A stretch of DNA of 64,000 nucleotides from Gonocerus acuteangulatus (GCA_946811695.1 OX328132.1:59016449-59080448), one strand, 5' to 3'. Counted from the stretch's first letter, positions 22,070 to 33,970 are shown. The notes: a model not told the origin generated them from the letters alone. Translations and numbers: made by a program.

Positions 22070-23765
22070 TTGTTTTCCTCCACTCTTTGACACTTTTTGT
22101 CTGATTCTCCAAATGATTTTGGAGGTAGTAACTGTTTTCTACTAGTCATGGTATAATGTTCTGACTCCTCTATTTTCTTTGAATGTAGTAACTGCTTTCC
22201 ACAACTCTTTGACATTATTTTCAGACTCTTCCATTTCCTGTGGATGTAGTAACTACTTTCCACAACTCTTTGACACTATGTCCTGATTCTCCAAATGATT
22301 TTGGGATTAGTAACTGTGTACTACCAGTCATTGCACTATGTCTAACTTCCATTTCCTTTGGCTGTAGTAAATGCTTCCGACTAGTCTTTGACACTATGTT
22401 TCAACTATCCCTGGAAGTGGAAATTACCACTTCTAGCGATGTAAAATTACTTTAAATGCAATCTCTCGTTTTTTTGAAACGACTAATATGCTAAAAGCTT
22501 ACTGCCTTATCCTATGGAAAAATTAAGCGCGTTTTCTCCATCCTAATAAGAATAAAAAAAACTTTTCACATGTTCCATCTTTCCTTTTCCAGAATTTGGA
22601 TTCACCCCTCCTAATAGGGAGGGAATATCTGTTAACCATGCGTGTCTATGCTATGTAACAGTTTTTGAAGTCTTTATCACTATGTTCTGACTCACTAAAT
22701 ATCTCTAGAAATAATATTTGCTTTCCAATAGTCTTTGACGCTATGTTCAAATAACTTTGGAAGTATTAACTGTTTGTCAAGAGTCTTTGACACAAAATTT
22801 GGGCTCTCCAAATACCTTTGGAAGTAGTATCTGTTTTCCACTGGTCCTTGGCGATATATTGTGACTTACCTAATACAATTGAAAGTAGCCTTTGTTTTCC
22901 ACTAGTCCATGGAACTAAGTACCTTTGTAAGTAGTAACTGTTTTCTACTAGTCATTCCACTATGTTCTGACTCCCATTTTCTTTGGAAGTAGTAACTGCT
23001 TTCCAGTTGGTGCTATTTTCTGACGTTCCAAATATCATTGGGAGTGTTAACTGTTTTACCCCAGTCATTGACGTTACGTTCTGACTCTCCAAATGCTTTT
23101 AGGCGTAGTAACTTCTATACACTAGTCATTGACACTATGTTCTTACTCTCCACGTGACATTGGAAGTAGGTACTGCTTTCTAGTAGTCATTCCTCTATGT
23201 TCTTATGCTCCATATGACATTGGAAGTAGGTACTGCTTTCTAGTAGTCATTCCTCTTTGTTCTTACTCTTTAAATTACTTTAGAAGAAGGTGCTCCTTTC
23301 TACTAGTCATTGCACTATGTTCTGACCCTCCCATTTTCTTTGGAAGTAGTAACTGCTTTCCTAGTTAGTAGTAGCGTTTGGCACTCTTTTCTGACGTTGA
23401 CATATCCCTGGGAGTGGTAACTGTTTTACCCTAGTCATTACGCTACGTTCTGGCTCTCCAAATGCTTTTAGACGTAGCAACTCCTTTACAGTAGTCATTG
23501 ACACTATATTCTTACACTCCAAATGACATTGGAAGTAGGGTACTGCTTTCTACTAGTCATTGCACTATGTTCTGACTCTCCAAATGACATTGGGAGTAGA
23601 TATGTTCTGATTCTCCCATTTTCTTTGAAAGCAGTAACTGCTTTCCACTAGTCTTTGGCACAATGTTCTGACATTCCAAACATCACTGGATGTGGAACCT
23701 GTTTCCTACTAGTCATTAATGTTGAGGCTCTCCAAATACCTTTGAATGTAGTAACTCACTAATAT
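22070..23765. repeat. ~61-bp minisatellite, about 25 units
   Basis: The unit is of the form CACTATGTTCTGACTCTCC, then AAATGA..TTGGAAGTAG, then TAACTGCTTTCCACTAGTC. Similar unit types return about 182 bp apart (CTCCAAATGATTTTGG at 22.11 and 22.29 kb) and about 370 bp apart (CTCCAAATGCTTTTAG at 23.09 and 23.46 kb), so 3 and 6 units. An unrelated ~200-bp stretch at about 22.45-22.66 kb interrupts it and contains CCCTCCTAATAGGGAGGG, a cassette-like hairpin. ORFs inside are repeat artefacts. Confidence 0.85.
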
Positions 23766-25230
23766 TTTTTTCGGGCGAATAAATCTTTTATGGGACAGCG
23801 GCCCATTCCCGAAAGGCAATTAGTTCAATAGGCAATTATTATAGTGTTGTTTACTCAAATATTTTCTTTCGGCTTCTTGAAGCTATAAATAGCACAATGA
23901 TACTACTGCGTCTTTGCCCAATTATTGTATCAAGTGCTCATACCACAACAATTAATTCGACAAAAAGCAGAGCAATGATTGGATGATTAAATGAGTTGTA
24001 GACATTTTTTTTATTTAGGCTACGAGATGTGCATGAGTGTGCCACTAAACGTTCTTTGGCTAGCCGCGGTATAGTTTCCTCTTATAAAAATTATTATAAT
24101 TATTTTTATAACAGTTATTTTTCTCTATTTAAATAAAAACACCTACAGACCATTTTCTGCCCTCTAATTTATTTATACTTATCATTTTTCATGAGATCCT
24201 TCATGATTTAAAACCTTTTTTTTTTTTATAACTAACAAGCAATGATTTTGCAATACATTTTAAAGCTTCCACTCATAAAATAAATATGCGTTGTTCAGAA
24301 ATTTTGAATGGAATACACAAAGAAAATATTGTATTAATCATTGTAAAAACGTATTATAAGAATGATATAATAAATAGTGCATAAAGAACGTAATTATTAT
24401 CATGTTAGTTATTAGTTGCCTGTTACCAATATTGAAGGAAACAATTGTAAATATCGCTTATATGTTTATGCTGATTTTACAATAGTAGTATTATAAAAAA
24501 TGTTAGATTAAATAAAATGGTCGGCATAAAGTGACTGTATTTGTGTCCATTAATGCATAACAACATATTTAGTTTAAATGATACGGAGATAAAGATAGAT
24601 TCCATTCTTGTTAATAGTAAATTTGGCAGTAAAATTTTAAAGCATTTTTGAATACGTTTTCCGAAAATATGTACGCTGTTAAAATGAGTAATAATTTTAA
24701 ATTATATCACATATTTGTTATTTTTCATCTAGACGATAATGGCTATAGGTGAAAAGTAAAGAAGTGGATAAAATATAAAGTTGGGGTAGCTCATCAAATA
24801 AATTTTGTTCTAAAAAAAGACTTAAACCTCAGAAGATTTAAAAAAAAAAACACAGGATATTATTTATATATTTTAATTACAATTTAACAGAAGACTAGAC
24901 TTTATTTATTCGCACTGCTGTATATAGAGCTTAAAAGAAAATATGTGTCTATGCAATTTTCTTAAATCTTTCTGGTAGCTAACGTGTTAAATTGGTCGTC
25001 CAACACAACGGTAAATTATTGTGAAGAATCAAAAAAAAAAAAATTCATAAATTCATTTTATTAATCTAATTTTCATGTTAATTAAATAAACTGTTTAAAA
25101 TTGGGCTTTACATATTTTGACCAATATAAACTGCGGAAAATTTAAGCCTTGCAATCAGACCGCTTTTAGGCCATTTTTTCAATGGTAGAAATTGGGCGAA
25201 GGGATTAGTTCCGCCAGTAAATATACTGTT
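23766..25230. other. Very AT-rich intergenic sequence
   Basis: Nothing was recognised. Homopolymer A and T runs are common, and no ORF is credible. Confidence 0.5.
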
Positions 25231-25234
25231 GTGA

Positions 25235-25840
25235 TACCTATTGGCGATGACCGTAGTCACTGGAACAGTATGACAACACCGCTCGTGGATGGTAATACCG
25301 ACCGAGTTAATTGAAGGTAACAGCTTTTGTGGATAGCAATACAGACAGAAACAAGTAGAGGCAATAGCTCTCGTGGATGGCAATATGGACCTAGTTAAAT
25401 ACAGGCAACTTCTCTCGTGAATGACAATATTGACCGTAACAAGTATAGACAAAATCTGCCGTGGATGGAAATAATGACCAGACACGAGTATAGGCAACAC
25501 CTCTCGTGGATGGAAATGCCGACCGAGTTAACTGGACGCAACAGATTTCGTGGATAGCAATACCGACGGGAACAAGTAGAGGAAACAGTTCACGTAGATG
25601 GCAGTATGGACCAAGTTAAGTACAGGCAATTTCTCTTGTGGATGGTTATACCGATTTTGGACTAGTAGAGGAAATAGCTCTCGTGGTCGACAATAATGAC
25701 CTGGACAATTTCGGAACAGCTTTTTTGGATGCCAATACTGACCATGACAATACAATACTGAACTTCGGCCAGACACAAGTCTCTAGTTGTGTCTGGCCGA
25801 AGTTTCAGATGTCGTGGATAGCAATACTGGCAGTGTAGTA
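25235..25840. repeat. ~44-bp minisatellite, about 13 units
   Basis: The unit has the words CTCTCGTGGATGGCAAT, ACCGACC.AGTTAA and ACAGGCAAC. Unit starts at 25368, 25412 and 25501 give a 44-45-bp period. A minus-strand 130-codon ORF and other frames here are repeat-derived. Downstream sequence to about 26.08 kb is unassigned. Confidence 0.85.
25761..25804. repeat. Perfect 18-bp-arm hairpin within the 44-bp array
   Basis: AACTTCGGCCAGACACAA (25761-25778) and its exact complement (25787-25804) flank the 8-nt loop GTCTCTAG. It sits at the right end of the array, where the neighbouring units lose regularity. Confidence 0.9.
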
Positions 25841-26089
25841 GAGGTATCTGTTGTTCCGAATTAATATTTAGTGGTGTGTTGGCACTTGAGCTTTTAGGGC
25901 GTGATTGACTCTTGTCGATGGGGCTTATACTTGAGGATAAGAAGATACTTGGGTTGGGAGTTCATAAGTGGCCAGTCGGTCGAGTCTTGAGAGTTCGTTT
26001 GAAAGCCTTCAGTTAGGGTGTTCATGCTCATGGGAGGGGAGCGACACTGACCTTTCTTAGAGGATTCTCCCTTCAGCCCCGGCCGTATC

Positions 26090-26960
26090 AAGCCTTTTGC
26101 ACGATAGTATCTTTGCTTGGAATGTCGAAGGACGATTAACGAAGACAGCATGGCTAGAGCATAAGTTTGCATTTCTCCAGCTCACTATCTTTAAATTAAA
26201 CAACATCGTTCCTCTACACACTTAATCACTTATCATCGCGTATTTCTTTCCTAAACTCACTGCAGGCCCTGCGTATCATGGCTATGGATAGCTATCACCT
26301 ATAGGAACTTTGCTTGGAAAGCAAAGACCCTATAAGTACGATAGGATCTTTGCTTGTAAATTTGAAGGACGATTAAGCAAGACAACACGGTTGGGGCATA
26401 CGTTTGCAATTCTCCAGCTCACTATCATTAGACTAAACTACTTCGTTTCTCTACACGATTAATCAATTATCATCGCGTATTTCTTTCCTAAACTCACTGC
26501 ATCATGGCTATGGATAGCTATCATCTATAGGAACTTTGCTTGGAAAGCAAAGACCCTATACGTATTGAAGTACGATAGGATCTTTGCTTGTAAATTTGAA
26601 GGACGATTAACCAAGACAACAGGGTTGGAGCATACGTTTGCATTTCTCCAGCTCACTATCATTAAACTAAACCACATCGTTTTTCTACACGATTAATCTA
26701 TTATCATCGCGTATTTCTTTCCTAAACCCACTGCAGGCCCTGCGTATAATGGCTATGGATAGCTATCTTCTATAGGATCTTTGCTTGGAAATTTGAAGGA
26801 CGATTAACCAAGACAACACGGTTGGAGCATTTCTCTAGCTCACAATGATTAAACTAAAAAACATTGTTACTCAACTAGACTGTTCCATTATCACCGCGTC
26901 CTTCCTTCCTAAGATACTTCACTGCAGGCCCTTCGTTTCAAGGAGACGAATAGCTACCAC
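26090..26960. repeat. ~235-bp tandem repeat, about 3.6 copies
   Basis: ACTCACTGCA and TATCATCGCGTATTTCTTTC recur at about 26255, 26492 and 26726 (periods 237 and 234). Each unit includes GATC(T)TTTGCTTG, AAGGACGATTAA and CTCCAGCTCACTAT. The third and fourth units are shortened. The unit is long enough for a retroposon origin, but I recognise none. Confidence 0.85.
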
Positions 26961-27785
26961 CCAAGAAAGATTCTTGGTAAGGGTTTCCTGTTATTCGCCG
27001 GTAGATCAAGTCTACGTCTATACCTTAAGCAACAGACGGCTCCATGAATAGATTATGTATTCAGATCAAGGCAATGGAAGAACTGACTTATCGACTTCCC
27101 TAAAAAAATGTAAAACTATGAATAATTTAAACGAGACTTCCATACTCAAACGTCGTCAACCAAAATGTCGTCATCTTTCGTTTTTTGAGTGACCATCTGA
27201 TTAGAACTTCAATAAATTATTTAAATAAGCCAAAACAATTGATATCTTCATAACGCGAATGTGTGGCAAGCAGGGACCGAAAATAACTATATTAATTTTT
27301 ATTTCAAATTGAGTTTCACTTAAGCTCTAACTTTTATTATTGGGAAATACAAATAAAAATTCCATCGTAATTGATAGATATATTTTATTATTTTTTAAAA
27401 AAAAATTTCTATTAATTTTTATTTCAAAAACTCAAAAATAAAAATTCTTTGAATAATGTTATTTCAAAATTTTTTTAATAAAAATGTTTAATAACAATTT
27501 TTAATTATTTTAACTTTAAACATTATTTTAAATAAAAAAAATATTAGTGCCATAATGAATAGAAAGTAATGCACAAAAACAAATTCTAGAATATACAATA
27601 TATACTCATACAAATCAATTGGATTTAGACGAACTTTGATTCACTGACATAAACAAATAACTTCTAACAAACAAGACGTTCCAAATCAAGTATTTATTTA
27701 TTCCGAGGATAACAGATATTTAATAAATGATTTTCACTTTACCTAGAATTTTTATTATTTGGAAATAATAAAAAAATTCCATCGT
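26961..27785. other. AT-rich intergenic sequence
   Basis: No coding potential. From about 27.3 kb it grades into TTATTTTTA-type low complexity related to the next array. Confidence 0.5.
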
Positions 27786-27789
27786 AATT

Positions 27790-27992
27790 GATATATCTTA
27801 TTATTTTTTTAAAACAATTTTCTAATAATTTTTATTTTAAAAACTTAAAAATAAAAATTATTTTTATTTTAAAAACTTAAAAATAAAAATTATTTTTATT
27901 TTAAAAACTTAAAAATAAAAATTATTTTTATTTTAAAAACTTAAAAATAAAAATTATTTTTATTTTAAAAACTTAAAAATAAAAATTATTTC
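27790..27992. repeat. 32-bp AT-only tandem repeat, ~5 copies
   Basis: The word TTATTTTAAAAACTTAAAAA is repeated exactly at 32-bp spacing. Each unit is itself nearly palindromic. Near-identity between units indicates recent expansion. Confidence 0.9.
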
Positions 27993-28194
27993 ATAACAGT
28001 TATTCATTAATTTTAAAAATATAAATTATGAAGTAATTTTTTTGTCATAATTTTTAGGAAACATTTAATTTTTATTTCGGTCCTTGGTGGCAAGTATTGG
28101 AGAACTCTTTGATTCAATCACAAATGCGATTTTTCTTGAAATTAGTATTGCGGGAATATTACCCTATTACTAAATGGAAGCGTTAAATTCGACC

Positions 28195-28315
28195 CATTTA
28201 GAGGATTTCCTCACTCCCTACTAGTAGGGAACCCCGCTTATGACGCCGACCCGAAGACGAAATTTGGAAGTGCCGACGAGAAATGTCGATGTTTCCACAA
28301 CCCATAGACCCCCCA
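28195..28315 (-). repeat. Hairpin cassette, diverged copy
   Basis: TTTCCTCACTCCCTACTAGT, then AGGGAACCCCGCTTATGA and GTGCCGACGAGAAATG, match the cassette order. The flanks to 28.44 kb are AT-rich and unassigned. Confidence 0.7.
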
Positions 28316-28439
28316 AAAAATGATCGTATCACTCACTTATTTACGTTGATAGGCTTCCAGGTACATTTTAGGCGATAAGAATATAATAAAACCACATTTA
28401 ACACGATATCATTTACGATTTTTGTTATCAAAGACCACC

Positions 28440-29330
28440 ATTTATTAGTAAGGAGGAGTTGTAAAGGACTGGTAATCTTATAAATAAATAAAGAAAAGTT
28501 AAATGGTGGTATATACTGTTTTTAGAGAGTCTGAGGGCCAGTGGGAAAGGAAGATATGAAAATGTAGAATAAGGAAAAATTAAGCTCCTTTCTAATTCTA
28601 GACACTCATTTAATTATAATGTTGTATAGGACCGATATTCCTATAAATAAAATTTAAATGGAGATATATACTATTTTTAAGCAGTGTGACGGTCAGTGAG
28701 AAATTAATATATGAAAATATACAATATGGATTAAGGAACAAGTGAGACCCTGTGGAATTATAGACCGCCATCTAATGAGAAGGAGGAGTTGTATAGGACT
28801 GATAATCCTATAAATAAAATCTAAATAGAGATTTATACTACTTTTAGAGAGGCTGTCGGTCAGGAGGAAATGAAGATATGAAAATATAGAATAAGGAAAA
28901 ATTAAGTACCTTTGTTATTATAGACCGCCATTTAATGATAAGGAGGTATTGTATAGGACTGATAATCCTATAAATAAAATCTAAATGCAGATATATACTA
29001 TTTTTAGTGGGGCTGACGGTCAGTGAGAAAGGAAGATATGAAAATATAGAATAAGGAAAAATTAAGGTCCTTAGTTATTATAGACCGCCATTTAATGATA
29101 AGGAGGTGTTGTATAGGACTGATAATCCTATAAATAAAATCTAAATGGAGATATATACTATTTTTGGAGAGACTGACGGTCAGTCTGAAATGAAGATATG
29201 AAAATACAGAATATAGAATAAGGAAAATGTGAGATCCTGTATAATTATAGACTGCCATCTAATGAGAAGGAGGAGTTGTATAGGACTTCTACTCCTATAA
29301 ATAGAAGCTAAATGGAGATTTCAAACATTA
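28440..29330. repeat. ~163-bp tandem repeat, about 5.5 copies
   Basis: AAGGAGG starts at 28450, 28780, 28940, 29100 and 29268, with a diverged unit near 28.61 kb (periods 160-168). Each unit carries TTGTATAGGACTGATAATCC, CTAAATGGAGATATATACTA and TGACGGTCAGT. Three central copies are very similar. The ORF at 29004-29258 is repeat-derived. Confidence 0.9.
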
Positions 29331-29985
29331 GGTGTTGTTTGGTTTTCTGTGGAACGCAGGGAGCTACACTTAGTTTGTATATCATAGGGAGCTACCTTTA
29401 TCCTGTTCGTGTTTTAGCTTTCAGGGGTTAATTAATTAGTGGGTTTTATGGAACACAATCCAGAACAACAGCTTCAACATGAAATTATTCATATTGAGGT
29501 TAAATCCAAACCAATCAACTGTTCTCAGCGTGTTTCCTCCCTCTTTGCTAAGAAGATTGCATGATAACGCAGTTCGAAATGTTGGCTTTTCGCAGGCCGA
29601 ATTAAATATAAGTTGCTAAATATATAGAGAAATACGAAAGATCAGACTTGTTAATCATTAGAATTCCATAACGGAACACTGCTTTTGAAAGAAAATCGTA
29701 ACCCCACAGATTTACGTTATTATTGGTTTATTGACATAAATAATACACCGTCAAGGCGATATATTACAACGTTTAGTGAATAGTGGAAAAACTAGATTCT
29801 TTTACTCCGTCACACGGGCTTAAGATTGTTTATATATATCCCACAACATCGAAACTTCGATCTATAAATTTTTGTTACGTTTTGAATATAGGAAGGATTG
29901 CAAACAACAACAAAAAATTCCAAAACATTTGCTCATGGCGAAAATGAAATCATAGAAACTGAAAAACAATCAAGTACGTAATCAA
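29331..29985. other. Intergenic sequence with a degraded hairpin cassette
   Basis: CAGCGTGTTTCCTCCCTC at about 29527 and ATAACGCAGTTCGAAATG at about 29563 are cassette words. The rest is unassigned. Confidence 0.45.
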
Positions 29986-29989
29986 TATT

Positions 29990-30893
29990 GCTTCGACAAG
30001 GTATTTAATGAAATTATACTAACCCATTAATCCAGAATTCGTTTCCAATATTAATGTTTCGACGGAGTACCTAACGGAATTGTACTAACAAATTCATGTG
30101 GTACTCTCTATCAATCCTAAAACTTAATGTTTTGACAAAATACCTAATGGAATTCTACTAACTCATTAACGTAGAACTCTATAGCTATACTAAAATATTA
30201 AAGTTTTGAAGAAGTGTGAATACAATTGTACTATCTCATTAATGTAGAACTCTTTATCAATAGCGAGCCATTGTGTTTTAACGAAGTGCCTTAAGAAATC
30301 ACTCTACGCCTTTAATGGAGAACTTTATACAATACTAAACAATCGAATCGTTTTATCAAAGTATTTAATAGAATTATACCAACTCGTTAACTTAGAGCTC
30401 TTTTAAAATACTAAACGATTATGTCTTGATGAATTGCCTAATGGAATTGTACTAACTCGTTAATGTAGAGCTCTATACAGATACTGAACAATTATATCAT
30501 AATGAACTACCTAAAGGAATTGTATAAACCCGTTAAGGTAGAGCTCTATACAAATACTAAACGATTATGTCTTGATGAACTTCGTAAAGGAATTGTATTA
30601 ACCCGTTAAAGTAGAGCTCTATACAAATACTGAACAATTATATCTTGATGAACTACCTAAAGGAATTGTATAAACCCGTTAATGTAGAGCTCTATACAAA
30701 TACTAAAGTATTATATAAAGTAGAGCTCTATACAAATACTAAAGTATTATATAAAGTAGAGCTCTATACAAATATTAAACGATTATATTTTGATGAACTA
30801 CCTAATGGAATTTCACTAACCCGTTAGCATAGAGCTTAAAAAAATACTAAACGATTATGTCTTGATGAACTAACTAATGGAATAATACTAACT
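29990..30893. repeat. ~71-bp minisatellite, left part, about 12 units
   Basis: The unit contains ACTAAACGATTATGTCTTGA, GAACTACCTAATGGAATTG, ACTAACCCGTTAA and GTAGAGCTCTATACAAA. Divergence rises towards the left edge. Around 30.70-30.77 kb a 33-bp sub-fragment is itself tripled. The array resumes at 32833 after the retrotransposon insertion. Confidence 0.9.
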
Positions 30894-31094
30894 CCTGAAA
30901 GGTAGCTGACCACTTTGGGCAACAGCATTCTCCTAAAACCAATAATAGGCTATGATTTAAAAAAATAATAATAACTTTATTTATTATTATTAATTTTTTA
31001 TTATTTTTATTATTGGTCGAGGAAGAAAGCATGCCTTCGTCGTTTCCGCCTCAGTAGTCTGTTTATTTTATTTACTACATTTAAAGATCATTTT

Positions 31095-31210
31095 TTAGCG
31101 CGGTTACTCCCTATCTCCATAGGGAGAACCCGCTTATGAGGTTGACCTCATGACGCGATCCGGACGTGCCGACTAGAAACTTTCTCGTTTCATACCCTAT
31201 AGATCACGAA
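31095..31210 (-). repeat. Hairpin cassette, well-preserved copy
   Basis: It contains TTTTAGCGCGGTTACTCC, the CTCCATAGGGAG hairpin, GCTTATGAGGTTGACCTCAT, GCGATCCGGACGTGCC and GACTAGAAA. The internal GAGGTTGACCTC is palindromic. A (TA)n then (TG)n tract follows at about 31236-31275, as in the 47.3-kb copy. Confidence 0.8.
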
Positions 31211-31229
31211 AATATAGGTGGTTCAAATT

Positions 31230-31273
<44 letters not shown>

Positions 31274-32555
31274 CGTGTGTGTGCATATATTTATATATAT
31301 GCTTGTCTGTTCGCGCTATAGCAAGCTCAAAAATGGCGCGATTTTAAGGAAATTTGGTACAAAAATCTGTCGTTTAATTTGAAAGGTCAAGTTCGTTAAC
31401 CAGCAGAATCCGCCCACTAGAAGATAGTGTTTGGGGCGAAATTCGCGCAAAACAAATCGTAATGCTTACGTTTTTGAGTTTATATGCTTGCAGGTACTTG
31501 CTTTATAGGTTTCTTAACATAAGAAAACGAATGAAACCATTTATAAGGCGATATCTTTAACCGTTCCTGAGAAAAGTGGAATCAATGTTTTTGTAAGTCA
31601 TTATATTTTTGTGAGTACTTAGAATCGCAGGATTCAATTGAAATATTTTCTACAACTTTGAAATTAATCCCAACTAAGATGTTTAAGTTTTGGTTATATT
31701 TGGAGTTAAGGAAGTATGCGAAAAAAATTATTTTATTAATAGACATGAAAAGTTTTCGGATCTTCATACATTGTTCGTAAATATCTCGATAACGGTTGGG
31801 AAATAGTGCTAAGTGGAAGGTGACCATTCGAATGCTTACTAAATTCTCTACAAAAAAAGGTTCTGAAGGAATATTCGATGGGGCAACGTCAATCAGAGAT
31901 ATAAGCGCTTAAAACTTAAAAAGTGATTGTTTTGTTGTTTTGAAATGGTTTTTCTCTTTGTTTATCTCACTTTTTAATTGGTTGTTTCTTGTTTTAAATT
32001 GCATTTATGAGTAAAATTAGTATAGTAGTAAAATAAGCTAAGGAACGGCGAAAGGTATCGGTAATAATAAGTTTGGAGTGGCTGTTGTAATCAAGACGGC
32101 TGTGGCTAATCATGATGACATAGTTTGTTTTGAATTCTCCAGTCTATATAATCTTCCTCATAGCCTCTAACTGAAGTTATCGTTATTTCTTATTTTATAG
32201 AAATATTTAACCCAGAACAGAATGGAATTTTATTCGCCATGAAGCACATATTTACAGTTGATTATAACAGTAAAACGAATTTGCTAGTAAAACGAGATAC
32301 TTAAAATGACAACATATATTTGGTTGTTTAGAATAGAGCCTTCTCAGCAGTAGTCGAAGAGTAAGTACGTTTTCAGTACATAATTGTATTGACTTATACA
32401 GATTAAGAATTATCCGCTTCTGTGTAAGTTGGCTACTGTCGGTTTCCTGTGATTTGTGATGCTAATCTATTCCATTTCTTCCAGATATAAGTAACCGCGC
32501 TAAGATGACGCAGTTCCTGCGAGTCGGACTTTTTTGGTTTATCATATCCATCTTC

Positions 32556-32832
32556 TCATCCGTAAAGGTGGCAATTCACCATCGGAATAGAGTCTTTCAG
32601 GATTGTTCTACTGATTCGTAGAAGGACTTCTTGTTTGATTTTGAATTTTGTGGCAAATGTTTGGATAAACTCCGTGATGGTGCCGCGAGCTCCAAACATA
32701 AGACCTATTAATTCCCACTTGTGGACATTATATTTTTCTTCAAAATATGGGATGCAATCTTCATAAATTTTATTCTTCTCCATATCGACTGACTTTGGTT
32801 GGTCTACGTCTAATTCGATCCGAATTATGACT
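32556..32832 (-). pseudogene. Non-LTR retrotransposon ORF, C-terminal end (RLE-type suspected)
   Basis: About 91 open codons read from the array junction to a stop at 32556. The sequence starts VIIRIELDVDQP, then has KNKIYEDCIPYFEEKYNV and WELIGLMFGARGTITEF, and ends NCHLYG. A beta-strand-like segment, then a lysine..tyrosine spacing, then a G-A-R-G-T motif near the C-terminus is reminiscent of retrotransposons with a restriction-enzyme-like endonuclease (R2-like groups). I recall such tails from arthropod elements but could not check. The absence of stops suggests a fairly recent insertion. The RT core and the catalytic endonuclease residues are not present. Confidence 0.55.
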
Positions 32833-33345
32833 TGAATACTAAACGATTATTTCTTGATAAACTACGTAATGGGATTGTAGAAACCGGTTAACGCAGAACT
32901 CCGTACAAATACTAAACGATTTTGTCTTAATGAACTACCCAATGGAATTATACTAAACCTTTAACGTAGAACTCTATACAAATACTAAACACTTATGTCT
33001 TAATGAACTGCCTAATCGAATTGTACTAACTCGTTATCGTAGATCTCCGTACAAATACTAAATGATTATGTCTTAATGAACTACTCAATGGAATTATACT
33101 AAACCTTTAACGTAGAACTCTATACAAATACTAAACACTTATGTCTTAATGAACTGCCTAATCGAATTGTACTAACACGTTATCAAGGACTCCGTACAAA
33201 TACTAAACGATTATGTCTTAATGAACTACCCAATGGAATTATACTAAACCTTCAACGTAGAACTCTGTACAAATACTAATGAACTGCCTAATCGAATTGT
33301 CGTTATCGTAGAGCTCCGTACAAATACTAAACGATTAAACTATTA
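32833..33345. repeat. ~71-bp minisatellite, right part, about 7 units
   Basis: Same monomer as 29990-30893 (ACTAAACGATTATGTCTTAA, ATGGAATTATACTAAACC, GTAGAACTC). Two unit types alternate, CCCAATGGAATTATACTAAA and GCCTAATCGAATTGTACTAA, a dimeric pattern not obvious in the left part. Confidence 0.9.
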
Positions 33346-33355
33346 AAGGAGGATT

Positions 33356-33900
33356 CTATGTCACCACTAAATAATTATGTAGCGAATTCCTTTGCATCGA
33401 ATATAAAGAAAAATCTCTGACTTTCTGCTCTATTAATAAAGAAGGGCTTTTACAGTCTGAGAGGGCGTTGTGAATTGTGAAGAAATAACCGCTATTGATC
33501 CGTAACTCCGGTAGGCCCCAGACCCCTGAAGAGAAAATTCGAGGTATCCGATACTCCCACCATCTACACATTGGGAGCAAGTCAATACTCCACGCCCTTC
33601 CTGGATTCCAATTGTTCTCCTGTCCGATCTGGGATATAATAGTTTCTACATCAAAACTCATTAAAAACTGTGTTTATTGTATTCCATCATCAAACCTCCA
33701 ACAGTTTCCAAACTGGTCATCGGATCAAATGGATGAATGCCAAAGAAATATTCGAAAACTAAGTATGGTGCACAAATATTTATTTGAAGTACATCCTCGA
33801 CTCCAAATTTTATGTATTTTAGTTTCGATGAACACATTAATCTCAACCCGTCCTTTCTGTGTGTCCGAAACGAAAATTCTAAGTCTTTTATACTTTTCAT
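33356..33900 (-). pseudogene. Two abutting minus-strand ORFs, unrecognised; possible broken coding sequence
   Basis: The frame at 33900-33661 (79 codons) ends exactly where the next frame starts (33661-33356, 101 codons; the stop and start overlap in TAATGA). Together they give about 545 bp that is mostly open. The first part reads LEFSFRTHRKDGLRL and YIKFGVEDVLQINI, which faintly resembles a laminin-G strand pattern. The second contains PMCRWWEYRIPRI, similar to PMYNTRGAGIPRGI on the minus strand at 1.7 kb. Both loci sit directly upstream of the same SINE-type tail, so retroposon body sequence is the simpler explanation. I assign no function. Confidence 0.25.
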
Positions 33901-33922
33901 GAAAATATTTTATAATATCCTC

Positions 33923-33970
33923 TTGACGGCGCTAATGGCCCAGATTTGTCGATGCGCCGTTAAAAAAAAA
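33923..33970 (+). repeat. SINE-type 3' tail
   Basis: GACGGCGCTAATGGCC, then GATGCGCCGTT and poly(A), the shared retroposon tail. Confidence 0.75.

Larger units (their letters stand above)
30894..32832 (-). mobile_element. 5'-truncated non-LTR retrotransposon inserted in a minisatellite
   Basis: This 1.94-kb block interrupts the 71-bp array. Read on the minus strand it begins inside an ORF tail (32832-32556). A long 3' region follows: the loop word of the cassette at 32.50 kb, a body of ~800 bp with AT microsatellite, and the hairpin cassette at 31.10-31.21 kb. The body and the 32.4-32.5 kb segment also lie side by side at 40.7-41.6 kb, which supports one element. About 20-25 bp of one array unit are missing at the junction and no target duplication is evident. 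Confidence 0.65.

Noticed and set aside
25108..25776. 130- and 82-codon minus-strand ORFs
   Set aside because: They fall in the 44-bp minisatellite and repeat the same words.
33661..33900. Laminin-G domain exon
   Set aside because: A few residues fit (FSFRTHRKDGL, GVEDVLQI), but the segment is short, lacks clear splice sites and sits beside a retroposon tail.
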